In this document: positions 46,901 to 58,780 of the stretch, in pieces
Layout of the letters: the number at the start of each line of letters is the position of its first letter
Numbering within the stretch: the stretch's first letter is position 1
NCBI GenBank assembly: GCA_030760725.1
Contig: JASWHV010000008.1
Span: forward strand, 57,759,671 to 57,823,670
Direction: 5' to 3'
DNA length: 64,000 nucleotides
Source of the DNA: Neostapfia colusana
Taxonomy: Eukaryota > Streptophyta > Magnoliopsida > Poales > Poaceae
The notes under the pieces: generated by a model
What the model saw: the letters and a program-made list of their open reading frames with translations, nothing else
The model's database searches: none
Told to the model about the DNA's origin: nothing
Program-made: the position numbers and the translations under genes

Positions 46901-48019
46901 GTAAGGGCAGCAGGACTTTGGGGCCTGTGTGCTGTAGCTCCGCTTGTGTCGATTGAGGACCGAGCCGTGTGCGGGCCTGTTGAACAAGCTAGAACAGTAC
47001 CGAAGACCTACCGGCTATATGGGAACCGGGAAACTGATGTAACTCGGGTAGCTGGGTGTTGAGGCATTGCCCGTCGTTCAGAGGGTAGGTTGAGAGCTCG
47101 AGGTGTAAATCGGCTGGCGGCACGGAGATGCGCGTGCAGAGACCTCTTGCTCGGGACGATGGGACCGGTTCAATATTTGGCTAACGGGTGAAAGGTAGTC
47201 GCGTACGGCGTCCGTGATGGTTGTTGTAGGCAACATCGAGTACGGGCGTACGTGACGGGTTGTTCGGGTAACCCTGCAGGTGTAAATCGATTATAATCGC
47301 CGTCCCTCGCGGTCAGTGAGTACCACTTGTTCACTGTACCGTGACGTAGAAAGAACAGGCTAGTTACATGTTAAAATGTTGCTGATTGAAAGTTGGATAT
47401 TGATTGTTAATGATATGTTGTAGCTTAGTGCTAACTAAAGTTCTTTTCAACTTTGGGCAAAGTACATGAGAGAAATGCGTTTCTTGTTTGATTGCGGCTC
47501 TCTCATGTGCCTTAGCGTAAAGTTCTCCACAACCTGCTGCTAAAACTTGAAAGTAAGGTTCTACTAATTAGGCGAGTCCTTGCAAATGATTTTTACCTCA
47601 TGCAACCCATCACCCTCATGTAGAAGTTTCATGTTTAGGTGAGACGGGTCAGACTTGCTGAGCCTTCGTGCTCACTGCTTGTGTTTGAAGCTTTTGCAGG
47701 GTTCTATGAGGAAGGGACTCCCGAAGAGGAGACGGAACCCCAGGAGGGGAACCCCGTCGAGTGGGAGTCGTGCACGCCGCAGAGTTAGTGTGCGAGTGTG
47801 CTAGCAAGGACACGTTCGAGGGCTGAACGTGCACTTGATGCTTAGTCTACGCCCGCGAGTGTGGACTAAACTTATTTTGATGTAAACATGTTAATAAACT
47901 TGTTTATGTAATAAAGCTTCCGCTTCCGCTTTGTACCTTTGACGTGTGTTATACGGTGTTGTGCAACGCAGCACCCCTCAGCGTGATCCTGGCTCGACAG
48001 GACCAGTGGGGTCGTGTCA
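43978..48019 (+). repeat. 3' LTR of element B
   Basis: Same length as the 5' LTR (4042 bp), and identical wherever I compared them, including all long open frames. Small-ORF exons are at 46531-46611 and 47700-47788. Confidence 0.95.
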
Positions 48020-48083
48020 AGTATCAATCACTAGACCTAATGCACAATTCATGTCTTAACCGAAAGTGAATACAAAACAAAAA
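48020..48083 (-). repeat. 5' LTR of element A, last surviving segment
   Basis: Matches 18846-18905 of the left LTR, then stops in a run of five A (48079-48083) and continues as C-family LTR. The outer two thirds of this A LTR are missing. Confidence 0.85.
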
Positions 48084-48502
48084 TGGGACGATGCCGGTGT
48101 TTATATAGCCGGGGGAGGGCGGCGTTCGGTTGTGATCGAGTTTGCGTCGTCCAGAACCGAAATTCGGCTGGGATACGCGGGTATCCGGGGTGGTTTCGAT
48201 TCGGGGGAGAGAGGAGTCCCGGTCGGCCGAGTGCGCGCGCGAGGAGGAAGAAGATGGCGGGCCCCACACGTCAGTGAGAAGAAAACGGGGCGCGCGGCTG
48301 CGGGCTGGCGCGGGGGTGAGGTGGGCCGGCTGGTGGGTTTCGGCCCACTGGCCGGGGGGGTTTGTTTTTTTCTTTTTCTTTTTCTTTTTCTTTTCTGTTT
48401 TGAGTTTAATTTGAATTCCAATTTGAATTTGAGTTTCTGCACCACATGCAATACATCCAAAAAATTTTAAACTCCACTCTTAACAGGTTTTGGGGTGTTA
48501 CA
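48084..48502 (-). repeat. 3' LTR of element C, truncated to about 420 bp
   Basis: Matches 31440-31844 of the solo LTR and ends (plus strand) GGGTGTTACA next to a polypurine tract. Only the first 420 bp of the LTR (minus orientation) remain. A TATATAAA box is at about 48100-48107 (minus). Confidence 0.88.
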
Positions 48503-48540
48503 GCTCTACCCCCCTTAAAAGAAATCTCGTCCTCGAGATT
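48503..48540 (-). other. Polypurine tract and hairpin of element C
   Basis: The minus strand AATCTCGAGGACGAGATT hairpin (48540-48523) is followed by TCTTTTAAGGGGGGTAGAGC up to the LTR. Confidence 0.8.
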
Positions 48541-48547
48541 GGTGGTT

Positions 48548-51500
48548 CTAGGAAAACAATTCCGGGAACTGTGCCTTAAGTTCATCTTCTCGCTCCCATG
48601 TGGCTTCCTCTTCCGAATGATGCTTCCACTGCACCTTGCACATCCGGATTCTTTTATTTCTTGTGAGGAGTTCCATTGTCTCCAAAATCTTGGATGGTTG
48701 CTCGGCATAAGACAGATCCTCAGCTACGTCAACCTCATTCATGGGTAACATCTCTTCAGGTGTTCTCAGACATTTCTTGAGCTATGGCACATGTAATATG
48801 TCATGCACATCCGATAGGCGAGCCGGTAATTCTAGTTGATACGCCACTTCGCCTTTCCTCTCTAGAACTTGAGAGGGTCCGATGTATCGAGGTGATAACT
48901 TCCCTTTCACCTTGAACCGACGAAGTCCTCGTATAGGGGACACCTTGAGGTAGACATAGTCCCCCACGTTGAAAATGAGCTCTCTTCTCCGAACATCGGC
49001 ATAGCTCTTTTGTCGTGTCTGTGCTATCCTCAAGTTGTTGCGAATTTCCCTCACTTTCGCCTCGGCTTCTTGTAGTACTTCAGGTCCAAACACTTTACTT
49101 TCCCCCGTTTGGTTCCAAAATAGGGGAGTTCTGCACTTCCTCCCATACAAAGCCTCAAATGGTGACATCTTCATACTAGCCTGATAGCTGTTGTTATAGG
49201 AGAACTCCGCATACGGTAAGTTCTTATCCCAACTGCGATTGTTTTTGAGTGCACACGCTCTCAGCATATCCTCAAGGATCTGATTGGTTCATTCCGTCTG
49301 CCCGTCAGTTTGGGGATGATAGGCAGAACTAAAGTTCAGATGGGTTCCCATGGTTTCATGCAACTTCTGCCAGAACCTTGAGGTGAACTGTGTCCCTCGA
49401 TCCGACACTATCTTCTTTGGCACTCCATGGTAACACACGATCCTTGACATGTACAACTCTGCCAATTTGGATCCGCTGTAGCTTTCTTTCACGGGGATGA
49501 AATGAGCTACTTTGGTTAGCCTGTCGATGATGACCCATATCGAATCATATCCTGATTGGGTCCTAGCCAATCCCACTATGAAATCCGTACCAATTTCTTC
49601 CCATTTCCATTCAGGCACTTTGAGTGGTTGCAATAATCCCGCGGGTCGTTGATGTTCCGCTTTCACCAACTGACATGTGTCACATAGGGCAACATGTTCC
49701 GCGACATCTCGCTTCATGCCATACCACCAATACCTGCTCTTGAGGTCCTGGTACACCTTCATACTCCCAGGATGAATGGAATAGTCGGAATCGTGAGCCT
49801 CCTTCAAAATCAATTCACGGATCTCCTTTACTTCAGGCACACAGATTCTTTTCCCATGCCACACCATACCTTGTTCATCCTCTCTGAAACCAGGGGCTTT
49901 ATTTTCCTTGAGGAGTTGTCTGATTTCTTGTATCTTCTCGTCATTCTTTTGACCCTCGCGTATGTCTTGCTCTAGTGTGGAGTCCACTTCTATGGCGATG
50001 GCTTCACCACTATTCACCAGGCATAGATTGAGTCTTATCACATCGTCCTTCAATTCTGCAGGCATGTCCTTCAAGCTCAACCTAGTGACCTGCACTTTCC
50101 GGCTTAAAGCATCTGCCACGACGTTTGCTTTCCTAGGATGATAGTTGATGCCCACATCAAAGTCATTGATTAGCTCTAACCATCTCCTTTGTCTGAGGTT
50201 GAGATCTGGCTGTGTGAAAATGTACTTTAAACTCTTATGATCCGTATATATCTCTGTCCTCTTCCCCATCAAGTAGTGCCGCCAAATTTTCAACGCGTGT
50301 ACCACTGCGGCTAGTTCTAGGTCATGTGTAGGATAGTTCTTCTCGTGTTTCTGGAGCTGCCAGGATGCATAAGCCACGACATGCCCTTCTTGCATGAGAA
50401 CACATCCCAACCCGTTTCCAGAGGCATCACAGTACACCGAAAAGTTCTTCTGCATATCTGACATAACTAGCACTGGGGCTGTTGTCAATCTTTTCTTTAG
50501 CTCCTGAAAACTCGTCTCGCACTGCGGCGTCCATGTGAATGTGATTCCCTTCTCCAACAGTTTGGTGAGGGGTCTCGAGATCTTGGAGAATCCCTCAATA
50601 AACCGTCGATAGTATCCAGCCAATCCCAAGAAGCTTCGAACTTCCCCGACATTCTCAAGGGTCTTCCACTTCTGTATATCCTCAATCTTGGCGGGATCTA
50701 CGGCGATTCCTCCCTCTGAGATTATATGTCCTAAGAAGGGAACTCTCTTCAGCCAAAACTCACACTTGCTCAACTTGGCATATAGTCGATGTTCTCTCAG
50801 CTTTTGCAACACCAACCTTAGATGTTTCTCATGTTCTTCTTCATCTTTGGAGAAGACGAGAATGTCATCTATGGAAACCACCACAAATTTGTCCAGATAT
50901 TCCATGAATACCTTGTTCATGAGATACATGAAGTATGCCTGGGCATTAGTTAGCTCGAAAGGCATGACGGTGTATTCATACAGTCCGTACCGAGATACGA
51001 AAGCTGTCTTTGCAATATCAGTTTGCCTTATCTTAAGTTGGTGGTATCCAGACCTGAGATCAATTTTCGAGAACACACACGCTCCCCTCAACTGATCAAA
51101 TAAGTCTTCAATGCGGGGTAATGGGTACTTGTTCTTGATGGTTACCTCATTCAACGCACGGTAGTCCACGCATAGCCTTTGGGTTCCGTCCTTCTTGGGC
51201 ACAAATATCACTGGAACTCCCCATGGTGAGGAACTAGGACGAATGTACCCCTTCCCTGTCAATTCCCTTAAATGATCCTTGAGTTCTCCCAGTTGCTTGG
51301 AGTCCATCCGATAAGGTCTCTTGTATATCGGAGCTGTTCCAGGCACTAGCTCAATCGCGAATTCCACTTCACGATCGGGAGGCATACCTGGCAACTCCTC
51401 CGGAAAAACGTCTGGGTATTCCCTGATAATCCTGATCTCCTCCACTTTCACCTCAACTTGATTTAATTTAATGTCCCTCCTAGGCTCTTGTATTGTTATG

Positions 51501-52877
51501 AACTTTACTCTTGTGCCATTAGGGTGAGTTAGTTCCACCGTTCTGGTCGAACAATGGATGATTCCCATATGTTTGGTCAACCAATCCATGCCCAAAATAA
51601 TATCTATCCCTTGTGAATCTATCACTATGAGGTTGGCAGTAAATACTACCCCATTAATGTCTAGATTCACCTTGGGACACACTCGTCTTGTCCTTATTTC
51701 TCCACCTGGAGAGTTTACTGCTAGCATATGGTTCATTTGTGTTGTTGCTAGATCATGCTTCTTAACAAACCCTTGGGCAATGAACGAGTGGGTAGCACCA
51801 GAATCGAACAACAGGGTTGCAATGTGAATTGGTAGGAAACTTACCAACTACCACGTCGGGTGCCTCTTGCGCTTCTTCCATGGTCACGTGGTTCACCCGT
51901 CCTCGCATCACATTCTGCTGTTGCGGCTGCACGGGCTTCCTCTTTGGGCACTTATGGGCGTAGTGCCCCACTTCACCACAGTTAAAGCATTGCACCCCAA
52001 CCTTAGGTGCCTGGCCTTTGTTGTCTTGGGGTTGATTTGGGGGCCCTTGTACTGCCGGTCGGGGTTGATATGTGGGTCGAGGCTACTGTACAAACTGACA
52101 TTGTGGCTGTGTTGGTGCTGACGGAGGCCTGAAGTTCGGGTTGTATCCTCTGGGTGCTGAGTAGGGTACCGCAGCACGGCTCGTCTGCCCTGCGGGTTGC
52201 TGCATCAGACGTGGGCGTGTGTTGCTACCCGAGGCTTGGTGTGACCATCCCGCCTTCCTCTTGTTTTCATTTTCCAAAGCCTTCAGCTTCCTTTCTACAA
52301 CAAATGCTCTGTCCACCATCTTTTGGAAGCTTTCATACTCATTGGAGGACATTGCACACTGCATTTCTGCTGTGAGTCCTTCCACGAAGCAATCCTGTTT
52401 CTGCTCATCAGTCTCTATGTCCCGTGGGGCATAACGGGATAGTTGAGTGAATTTAGTGAGATATTCCCTCACAGTCATGTTTCCTTGCTGCAATCCCAAG
52501 AACTCCTTCCTCTTGTTTTTGAGTTCACCCCTTGGTATGTAATGGATGCGGAAGCTCCGCTTGAACTCTTCCCAAGTGATGTTCTCAGGGTCATGATGGG
52601 CGGCCGTGTAAGCGGTCCACCAATCAGCAGCAGGTCCATGCAATTGGTGAGAGGCAAACAGCACCCTCTCATACCCTTGGCATTGTATAATCCTCATCTT
52701 GCTCTCAATGGTCTTTAGCCAATCATCTGCCTCCAGAGGTTCAGCAGCACTTGCAAACTTTGGAGGTTGAGTCCCTAGAAACTCACTCAACCTTGGTTGG
52801 CGTGGTGCAGCTTGTGGAGGTGGAGCTTGGTGCAAGTTGGCCACCACTTGAGTCAGGTTCTGGATGAGCTGATTTTG
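48548..52877 (-). pseudogene. Gag-pol of element C, interrupted and truncated
   Basis: Minus strand: gag from the D insertion at 52877 to a TAG at about 52083, the zinc knuckle CFNCGEVGHYAHKC (51995 downward), and a frame change near 51840 into a long pol frame (51847-49289) with DSGATH protease, RT (SIDDILVFS, where B has FIDD; and FELTNAQAY, where B has FGLTNAPAH), RNase H and integrase HHCC, TDF and SDRG. A TGA at 49286-49288 falls just after TDGQTE. The frame resumes at 49267-48782, has another stop, then the chromodomain (48751-48548). It is a different family from A, B and D (SIDD, SRKVQV). The N-terminus of gag is separated by element D. Confidence 0.9.
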
Positions 52878-55800
52878 TGTAAAAGCCCAAGAAAAGGGAC
52901 TTGCAAAAACTTTTCTGCACCTCACAACACCACAGTTTTGTTGTGGATAGATTGTGAAATATGGTGAAGAGCAAGTAACCTCCATCAAAGGAGTGATTAG
53001 AGGGGAAAGTCTTCAATTTCACAAAGTAGGGTTTATACACATATGATCACACATGGGAGGGAAATTTCAAACTGTTGCATTCAAATTCATGATTGCAGCA
53101 GCTAAAACAAGGAGCAAAGGGCATAATTGGATTCCTTGGGTTCAATTTAGTGGGGAGACAAAGTTTCAATAATTTTTGAAAAGATTTGCTACCCATTTTT
53201 CCCAAAAGGATCCAAATATGCCAAGAATTCAAATATACATTTGAATTTGAGGGAGATTTGCCAAACCATACCAATTTAGCTCAGATTGACATTTCCAACA
53301 TTTGAATTCATCATTTATCCAGTTTTAGAGATCTTTTGAGAAGTGGTAGGGCACTGGCCAGTGGGGCCCACATGTAATAGGACTTAGTTGGCTTAATCCC
53401 TAAGCAATGTGATCGGGTTGCACTCCACCGGGAGAAGCACCGAGCGACACCGCTGGGGGGGAGCCGGACGCCACCTCCTGCTGGATTTCATGCGCTGGCG
53501 AGCTCCTCGTGGGGATGCCTTAACTCCCAGCCGCGCTCAGCGAGCCACGGCATCGCGAGACGCCGACCCTTCCCTCTCATCGTCAAAGAACCGAGACGCC
53601 GCCGCCATCGCAAAAACTCGCTCGGAGCGACCGCAGCTCGCGCGAAAGCATCGGCAGCGCAGCAAACCAGCATTCCCAGACCTCCCACGCACTCCCCGCA
53701 TCATTTCCGGTCGAGTTGAGCCACTACAAACCGAGCAAAACAACGTTTTCGTGGCCGCCGGGAAGAACCGAGCAAAGGTGCTCCCGTGGGCAGCTAGGCA
53801 GAAGACTTGTTACGACCAAGAAGGAGCAGTTTTGGACGCGCCTAGACTCCACGCTGCTCGACCCCGAAGCCTAGAACCAGGGACCGATCATCGCCGGCGA
53901 ATTTCGCAAAACATCTCCAACCGGTGCAGAACTACCCTCGGGTAAGAAACCCACAAATTCCCGACGTATGATTGCTTAGAGTTTATCAAACTGCACACAC
54001 AGGAGCTAGACTTGATGGTGCCCAAGTTTGCTCCGCAACCCTAGCTTAATTTTGGCTGTAGCTGGCGTATTTCCCGGTTTTCCAGCCGCGGTTATAGCGG
54101 GAAAGGTCGGGCTCACGGTGACGACTAGGTTAGAGCTCTCCCCGAGCCCTAGCATGGCCTTGTCGACCTTCCATGAGATCCCCCGGTGCTGTAGAGCCTT
54201 TCCACCGAGGTTTTGGTGGGCTACGATGGCCGGGCGCCATAACTGAAGGGAGTCCGAGCCGCTGCACCGTCGCCAGCTAGGTTAGGGCCACCGCCGACCG
54301 GAGCAGGCGGTACCAGCGTGTTCAGCGTGCGAAAATAGGCCCAGGCGGCGAGTTTCCGGCCGGGAGGCGGTCGGGAAGCCAGTTCCGGCGAGCTGCCGAG
54401 GTGTGCCGGCGAGGGGGCGGCACGGGAAAAAGGGCGGGCGCAAGGAAGAAGACGAGCCGGCCGGGCCCGCTCGTCAGTCCCTCGCGGCACAGTGTGGGGA
54501 TCTTCTGTTACACCGGATCGGCTGTGAACACGCGGAAGATAATCCTGTGGCCCCGTGTGGTGCAGCCGAGGTGATGACACGTGGGAGCCGGGCCCGCTGT
54601 CAGAAATTTGAACTATTCCCGGTTAATTCGAATTCCAGAAATTCCTCAAACTTTAGAGCTCCATACCTTTTGCTAGGAAGCTCCAAATTTAGTGATTCAA
54701 ATTGGGTTGGATTCATCTTGCCTAGCTCTGTCCAGATATACAACCCAATTTGTATGAAACCCAATAATTAATTATGGAAAATTCTTTAAAGCTTTTCAGA
54801 AAAAGAATTTTTGAGGGAGTTTGGTTCATCCAAAAATCCCCAAATTTTGCCAGAATGTTCTTTAGGACATTAGTAAACCCCTGTAAAAGTTTCAGACCAT
54901 TTGGAGTTGATTTGGTCAGAGCAATTCAAATTGGAAGGTGCTGTGTTCATTTGAATACAGAAACATTTTCAGAGAATTTCCAAAACTTGGAAATTCAGTT
55001 CTGGGCAAATCTTAACCCCAAAAATGTTAGGAAAATTCATGCAAACTCTATGAGCTATAATTGAAATTGTAGTTCATTAAGTTGAGCATGAACAGGGGTA
55101 TTACCTCAGAATAAATTCTTACTTGCTGATTTGCCAAGAGAATTATTCTGAGCAAACCACTTCATGAAAAGTGCTAATGTTTGGTCCAGAGAGTTTTCTT
55201 GTGACAAGGAACTCACACAAAAAATTCTCAGCTCCATTGGAGCTCTAGATCACCCCTGTCCTGTTTAACCACTTAAGGGATTAATATGGAAAAGGGGGAA
55301 AACCACTTAGCATTTAACTATGTGATTAAGTCCAAGCCAAACCACCAATACCAGTTCATATTTAAATTCTTAAACAAAGTTCCAGGTGTTAGAGGCTGGT
55401 TATTATAACTAATAGTAGAAGTCTTACTCTAAAACTCACATTTGCATCTAAATTAACATGTAGTATTTCATTAACGTGTAGCCGTTGAAGAAGAGACTCC
55501 GGAAGTGCTGGACTTCCTTCTTCCGGACGAAGAACTAACTCCTGACCAGCAGCAACAAGGCAAGCCCCGGTTTGCATTAACTTTTTATAAGTTTTCTTTT
55601 GTTTACATGAGTCATGTGAAGTATGATTGTGCATTAGGTGTAGGATGAATGGAACCCCACTTGCATAACCAAAGGTTCCTAAATGAGTGAGGGTAGTGTC
55701 TAAGACCTCGGGTAGACCGGCTATGCTTAATGAGTCATAGGACTTCGGTACAAGTCGAGTAGTTGGAATCTACTCGCGAGATAGGCTTGGGACACACGGG

Positions 55801-56938
55801 TTCGGTTGAGTGATGTGAGATCATTTTAGTAATGAAAATGAGACTAGGCAGGGGCTAGGGCGCAGCAAGAGGGAGTCTTGTGTGCGCTGCCCTGTCTGTG
55901 TCGATTGAGGACCGAGCCGTGTGCGGCCCTGCTGAACAAGTATTGAACGTACTGAAGGCATATCGGATATATGGGCCCCGATAAACCGATGTAGCCTAAA
56001 CCTCCGGGTGTCGAGGCATAGCACACCGATTTATAGGTGTAGGTTGAGGGCAGCAAGGTGGAAATCTGCCAACGGGCATAGAGAGATGCTCCGTGTGGGG
56101 AACCTCCTGCTCGTTTCGGTGCGACCGGTTCGACGTTTGGGCTGTTGGGTGAAAGGTTGTCCCGTACGACATCGAGTGAGCGTGCTGTGCAGCTCCACGG
56201 GTGGGCGTACGTGACGTGCTCTTTGGGTTTTCCCTGCAGGTGTATATCGAGTCGATTCGCCGTCCCTCGCGGTGACGAGTACCGCTTGTTCACTGCGTCG
56301 TAACGTAGAATAATGGATGAAATATGTTGATTCAATGATGCTGATTGATATAATTGTATTGCTACATGTGTGCCACCAAATACTGCTTACTAAATTTCAG
56401 ATTTCATGAACTGTTAACTTGTTGCTAAAAGATGAACTAAGGATGAACTTGTAGGCGTGTCCTTTTGCTGAAATGTTACTAACCTATGTCCATTGTACCC
56501 CTCATGTAGAGTTTCATGCTTAGGTGAGTCGGTTAAGCCTTGCTGAGCCTTTGTGCTCACGGTTGCTGCTTAAGTGTTTTTCAGGTGAGGAGCCACCCAC
56601 GGACTCGGAGTACGAGTCCACCGGCGAGGGTTACCCTCCGTCGGGGACCACGGCTGAGTGGGAGCCGTACACGCCGCGCTGAGCTGAGGAGTGCAGCTAG
56701 TGTGGGTTGCCCTAGGGCTGGGCAACCAACTTTTGCTAGATAGGCGGGCGTGAGTTGAGTAGTGTAGACTTCCGCTGTGTAACATAAACAATAGTTGTAA
56801 CTGAAGTTTGTACCTGTTTGTACAGTTTCAGTTGTTTTCCATGTAATATATTATGTTCTTATGACGTGTGCTGTCGGGTGTCGCATCGCGCGGTACCACC
56901 CTCTGCGATCCTGGATGAGCGGATTCCGGTCCGCCACA
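52878..56938 (+). repeat. 5' LTR of element D
   Basis: TGTAAAAGCC...CCGCCACA, 4061 bp. It shares segment order with the B LTR: GC-rich block, donor-like TCGG|GTAAG at 53941/53942, mini-exon, motif GTGTCGATTGAGGACCGAGC (55898-55917) and terminal exon. 424 nt before the donor (53518-53941) have no ATG. Confidence 0.92.
55482..56682 (+). other. Putative LTR-embedded spliced small ORF, copy in 5' LTR of D
   Basis: Mini-exon 55482-55559 (78 nt), preceded by ACGTGTAG, encodes EEETPEVLDF and a Q-rich end and stops at CAAG before GCAAGCCCCGGTTT. Terminal exon 56585-56682, preceded by GTTTTTCAG, same phase, 31 codons with PPSGTT and AEWEPYTP, stop TGA. Compared with B, the PEVLDF codons differ at three third positions without changing the protein. 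Confidence 0.55.
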
Positions 56939-56941
56939 GCC

Positions 56942-56953
56942 TGGTATCAGAGC
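56942..56953 (+). other. Primer binding site of element D
   Basis: TGGTATCAGAGC, three bases after the LTR end. Confidence 0.92.
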
Positions 56954-58780
56954 TGCATTGGGGATAGCACAGTACTTAAGGATTACAATATGGGAAAACT
57001 TAGTTTACGGTGAGGAATCGGTAGCTGCCCAAGTAAGGACTATATTAGTATAGTTACTTAAAGTGGAAAATACTAAGTTATGTGTTATAATTCTGAATTT
57101 CAATTATGTAACGACGCACCTACGCTCTGGTAAGTATGGTAAGGAACGCCACCGAAAGCGGTTCAATTTCGGTTAGCTCCCCCTGACGAGGAACGTGGTT
57201 CAGGGATTGATCTCACAGCTTGGTGTGAGATGTCAATATGAAACTCTTGGACTCTTCATGTCCCTGAGTTCATATGCAACGCTGATCCCTAGCGTGCACT
57301 AGGCAAGTAAGTGGAGACCCCATCGCGTGGTCAGTAACGCGAGAGTGTGTTCGTCTGGAAATAGCCCAGGAGGACATACGTAGCGCTTGCCATCGGCGTG
57401 CCCTGTAGGGCAGTAGGTGGTATCTGTTGGGTTGATAACATTCCCAACTGTGACGACCCGTTCATGGCCTACTCGGGTTTCCCGTCGTGTGGTGTTGAAA
57501 CACGATCACGCACCTTGAGACGTGACTTAGCTCAAGGACGGCCGTATGACAATGATACGGGCGTTTGTATTTACTTTTAAATATGGAACTGCCTGGAATG
57601 AACAACCTTTGAGTGCACCATTATTGTGTGGTTTTCTGCAGGTACTAACCACGTATGTATCCGTGTAGTGAACGTGTGCGAGAGACCGTTTAGTGCCACA
57701 CTTGAGACGTATATGCCGGTATGATCCGGTTAGGATTTTCTTTTGTGAGGAACGTAGTACCGAGATATTGTAGGCATATGCATGAAAATAATGATAACCA
57801 GGAATTAAAATCTATAGGTTCAACATTTAGGACCCTGGTTAGGCATAAGAATGGGATAGTGGTAAGTGTAGTTCCAAAAAGACTGAAAAACAGAGTGCTC
57901 TGTTTTGGGCAGCACGTTTGCTGATCTTCAACAGGGCATAACTCACCGGTCTTTTAGCCCAGAGGGGTGTGCTATATAGCTCTAGAAAGGTATTTAAGTA
58001 CTCTACAACTTTGTTGTAGACTTCCAGAGCTGAAACTCACCTTAAGATGGCTAAAATCCCAGAGGAATGTAAACTGTCCAGAACCAGGGCAGAGTGAAAC
58101 ATCCTCTGAACTGATCTGTTTTCGAACATAACTCCCAGTAGAAAAATCTAAAATTGTCATATATTACATCCTTAGAAAGAGTAGAAGATGTGTGACATTT
58201 TTGCAATTCAAAGTTCCTGAAATTTCAGCACAGAATTTAGTGGAAATCAGGGTTGAAAACAGCCACTTCCAAGGGAGGTGCTGTTAAAATTCTTCCAGAA
58301 GTTCTGCTGACTTTGAATTAGCATAACATTTTAACCAAGGCTGATCTGGGGGCAATTGAATACTCTTTGGAAAGATACTGAAGTTAACTTTAACTTTAGT
58401 ATTCAACGTGAGTCATGAAAATTCCCAGAACCAGATCAAGACTTGGAATAGGTGGAAACTGGTCATTCTGACAGAAGAATGACAGTTGAACTCTTTGAAA
58501 AAGGTGTTGTACCCTAAGGGTGTGATACGTGATGACAACGCGATAATAATGTCTTGTAGAGACCAAACCTAGTTATGTTGAGCTTCCAAAGTGGAGGTTC
58601 CTCAAGTTGGATTAAACTAGCTTGTGTTTGGTCTGGTAATGGTGTAGCTTGTGCAAAGTTATTACACTATCTACGTACGAGATGTATCGCATGTTTTCAT
58701 CGTCATTATGTTTTACACCTATTTCATTTAGACTGCATGCACTCTGTTGCGGGACTGATGTTATTGTCGTATGGTTGCAG
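56954..58780 (+). mobile_element. Untranslated leader of element D
   Basis: Aligns in segments with the leaders of A and B (GGTATGATCCGGTTAGGATT at 57719-57738, TTTGTGAGGAACGTAGTACC at 57743-57762, and GTTAACTTTAACTTTAG near 58384). It is about 0.9 kb shorter than the B region between primer site and gag, because orf0 is absent. It ends ATGGTTGCAG just before the gag ATG. Confidence 0.75.

Larger units (their letters stand above)
32593..48019 (+). mobile_element. Element B: complete, young Ty3/gypsy chromovirus (Tekay/Del type), 15.4 kb
   Basis: Two 4042-bp LTRs (32593-36634 and 43978-48019), primer site, orf0, intact gag-pol and polypurine tract, with target duplication AGTAT at 32587-32591 and 48020-48024. 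The flanking A LTR reads continuously across the site when compared with 18835-18860. One extra A (32592) lies between the left duplication and the TG, as it also does before the 3' LTR. No LTR difference was seen wherever I compared the copies. All parts needed for transposition are present by inspection. Confidence 0.95.
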
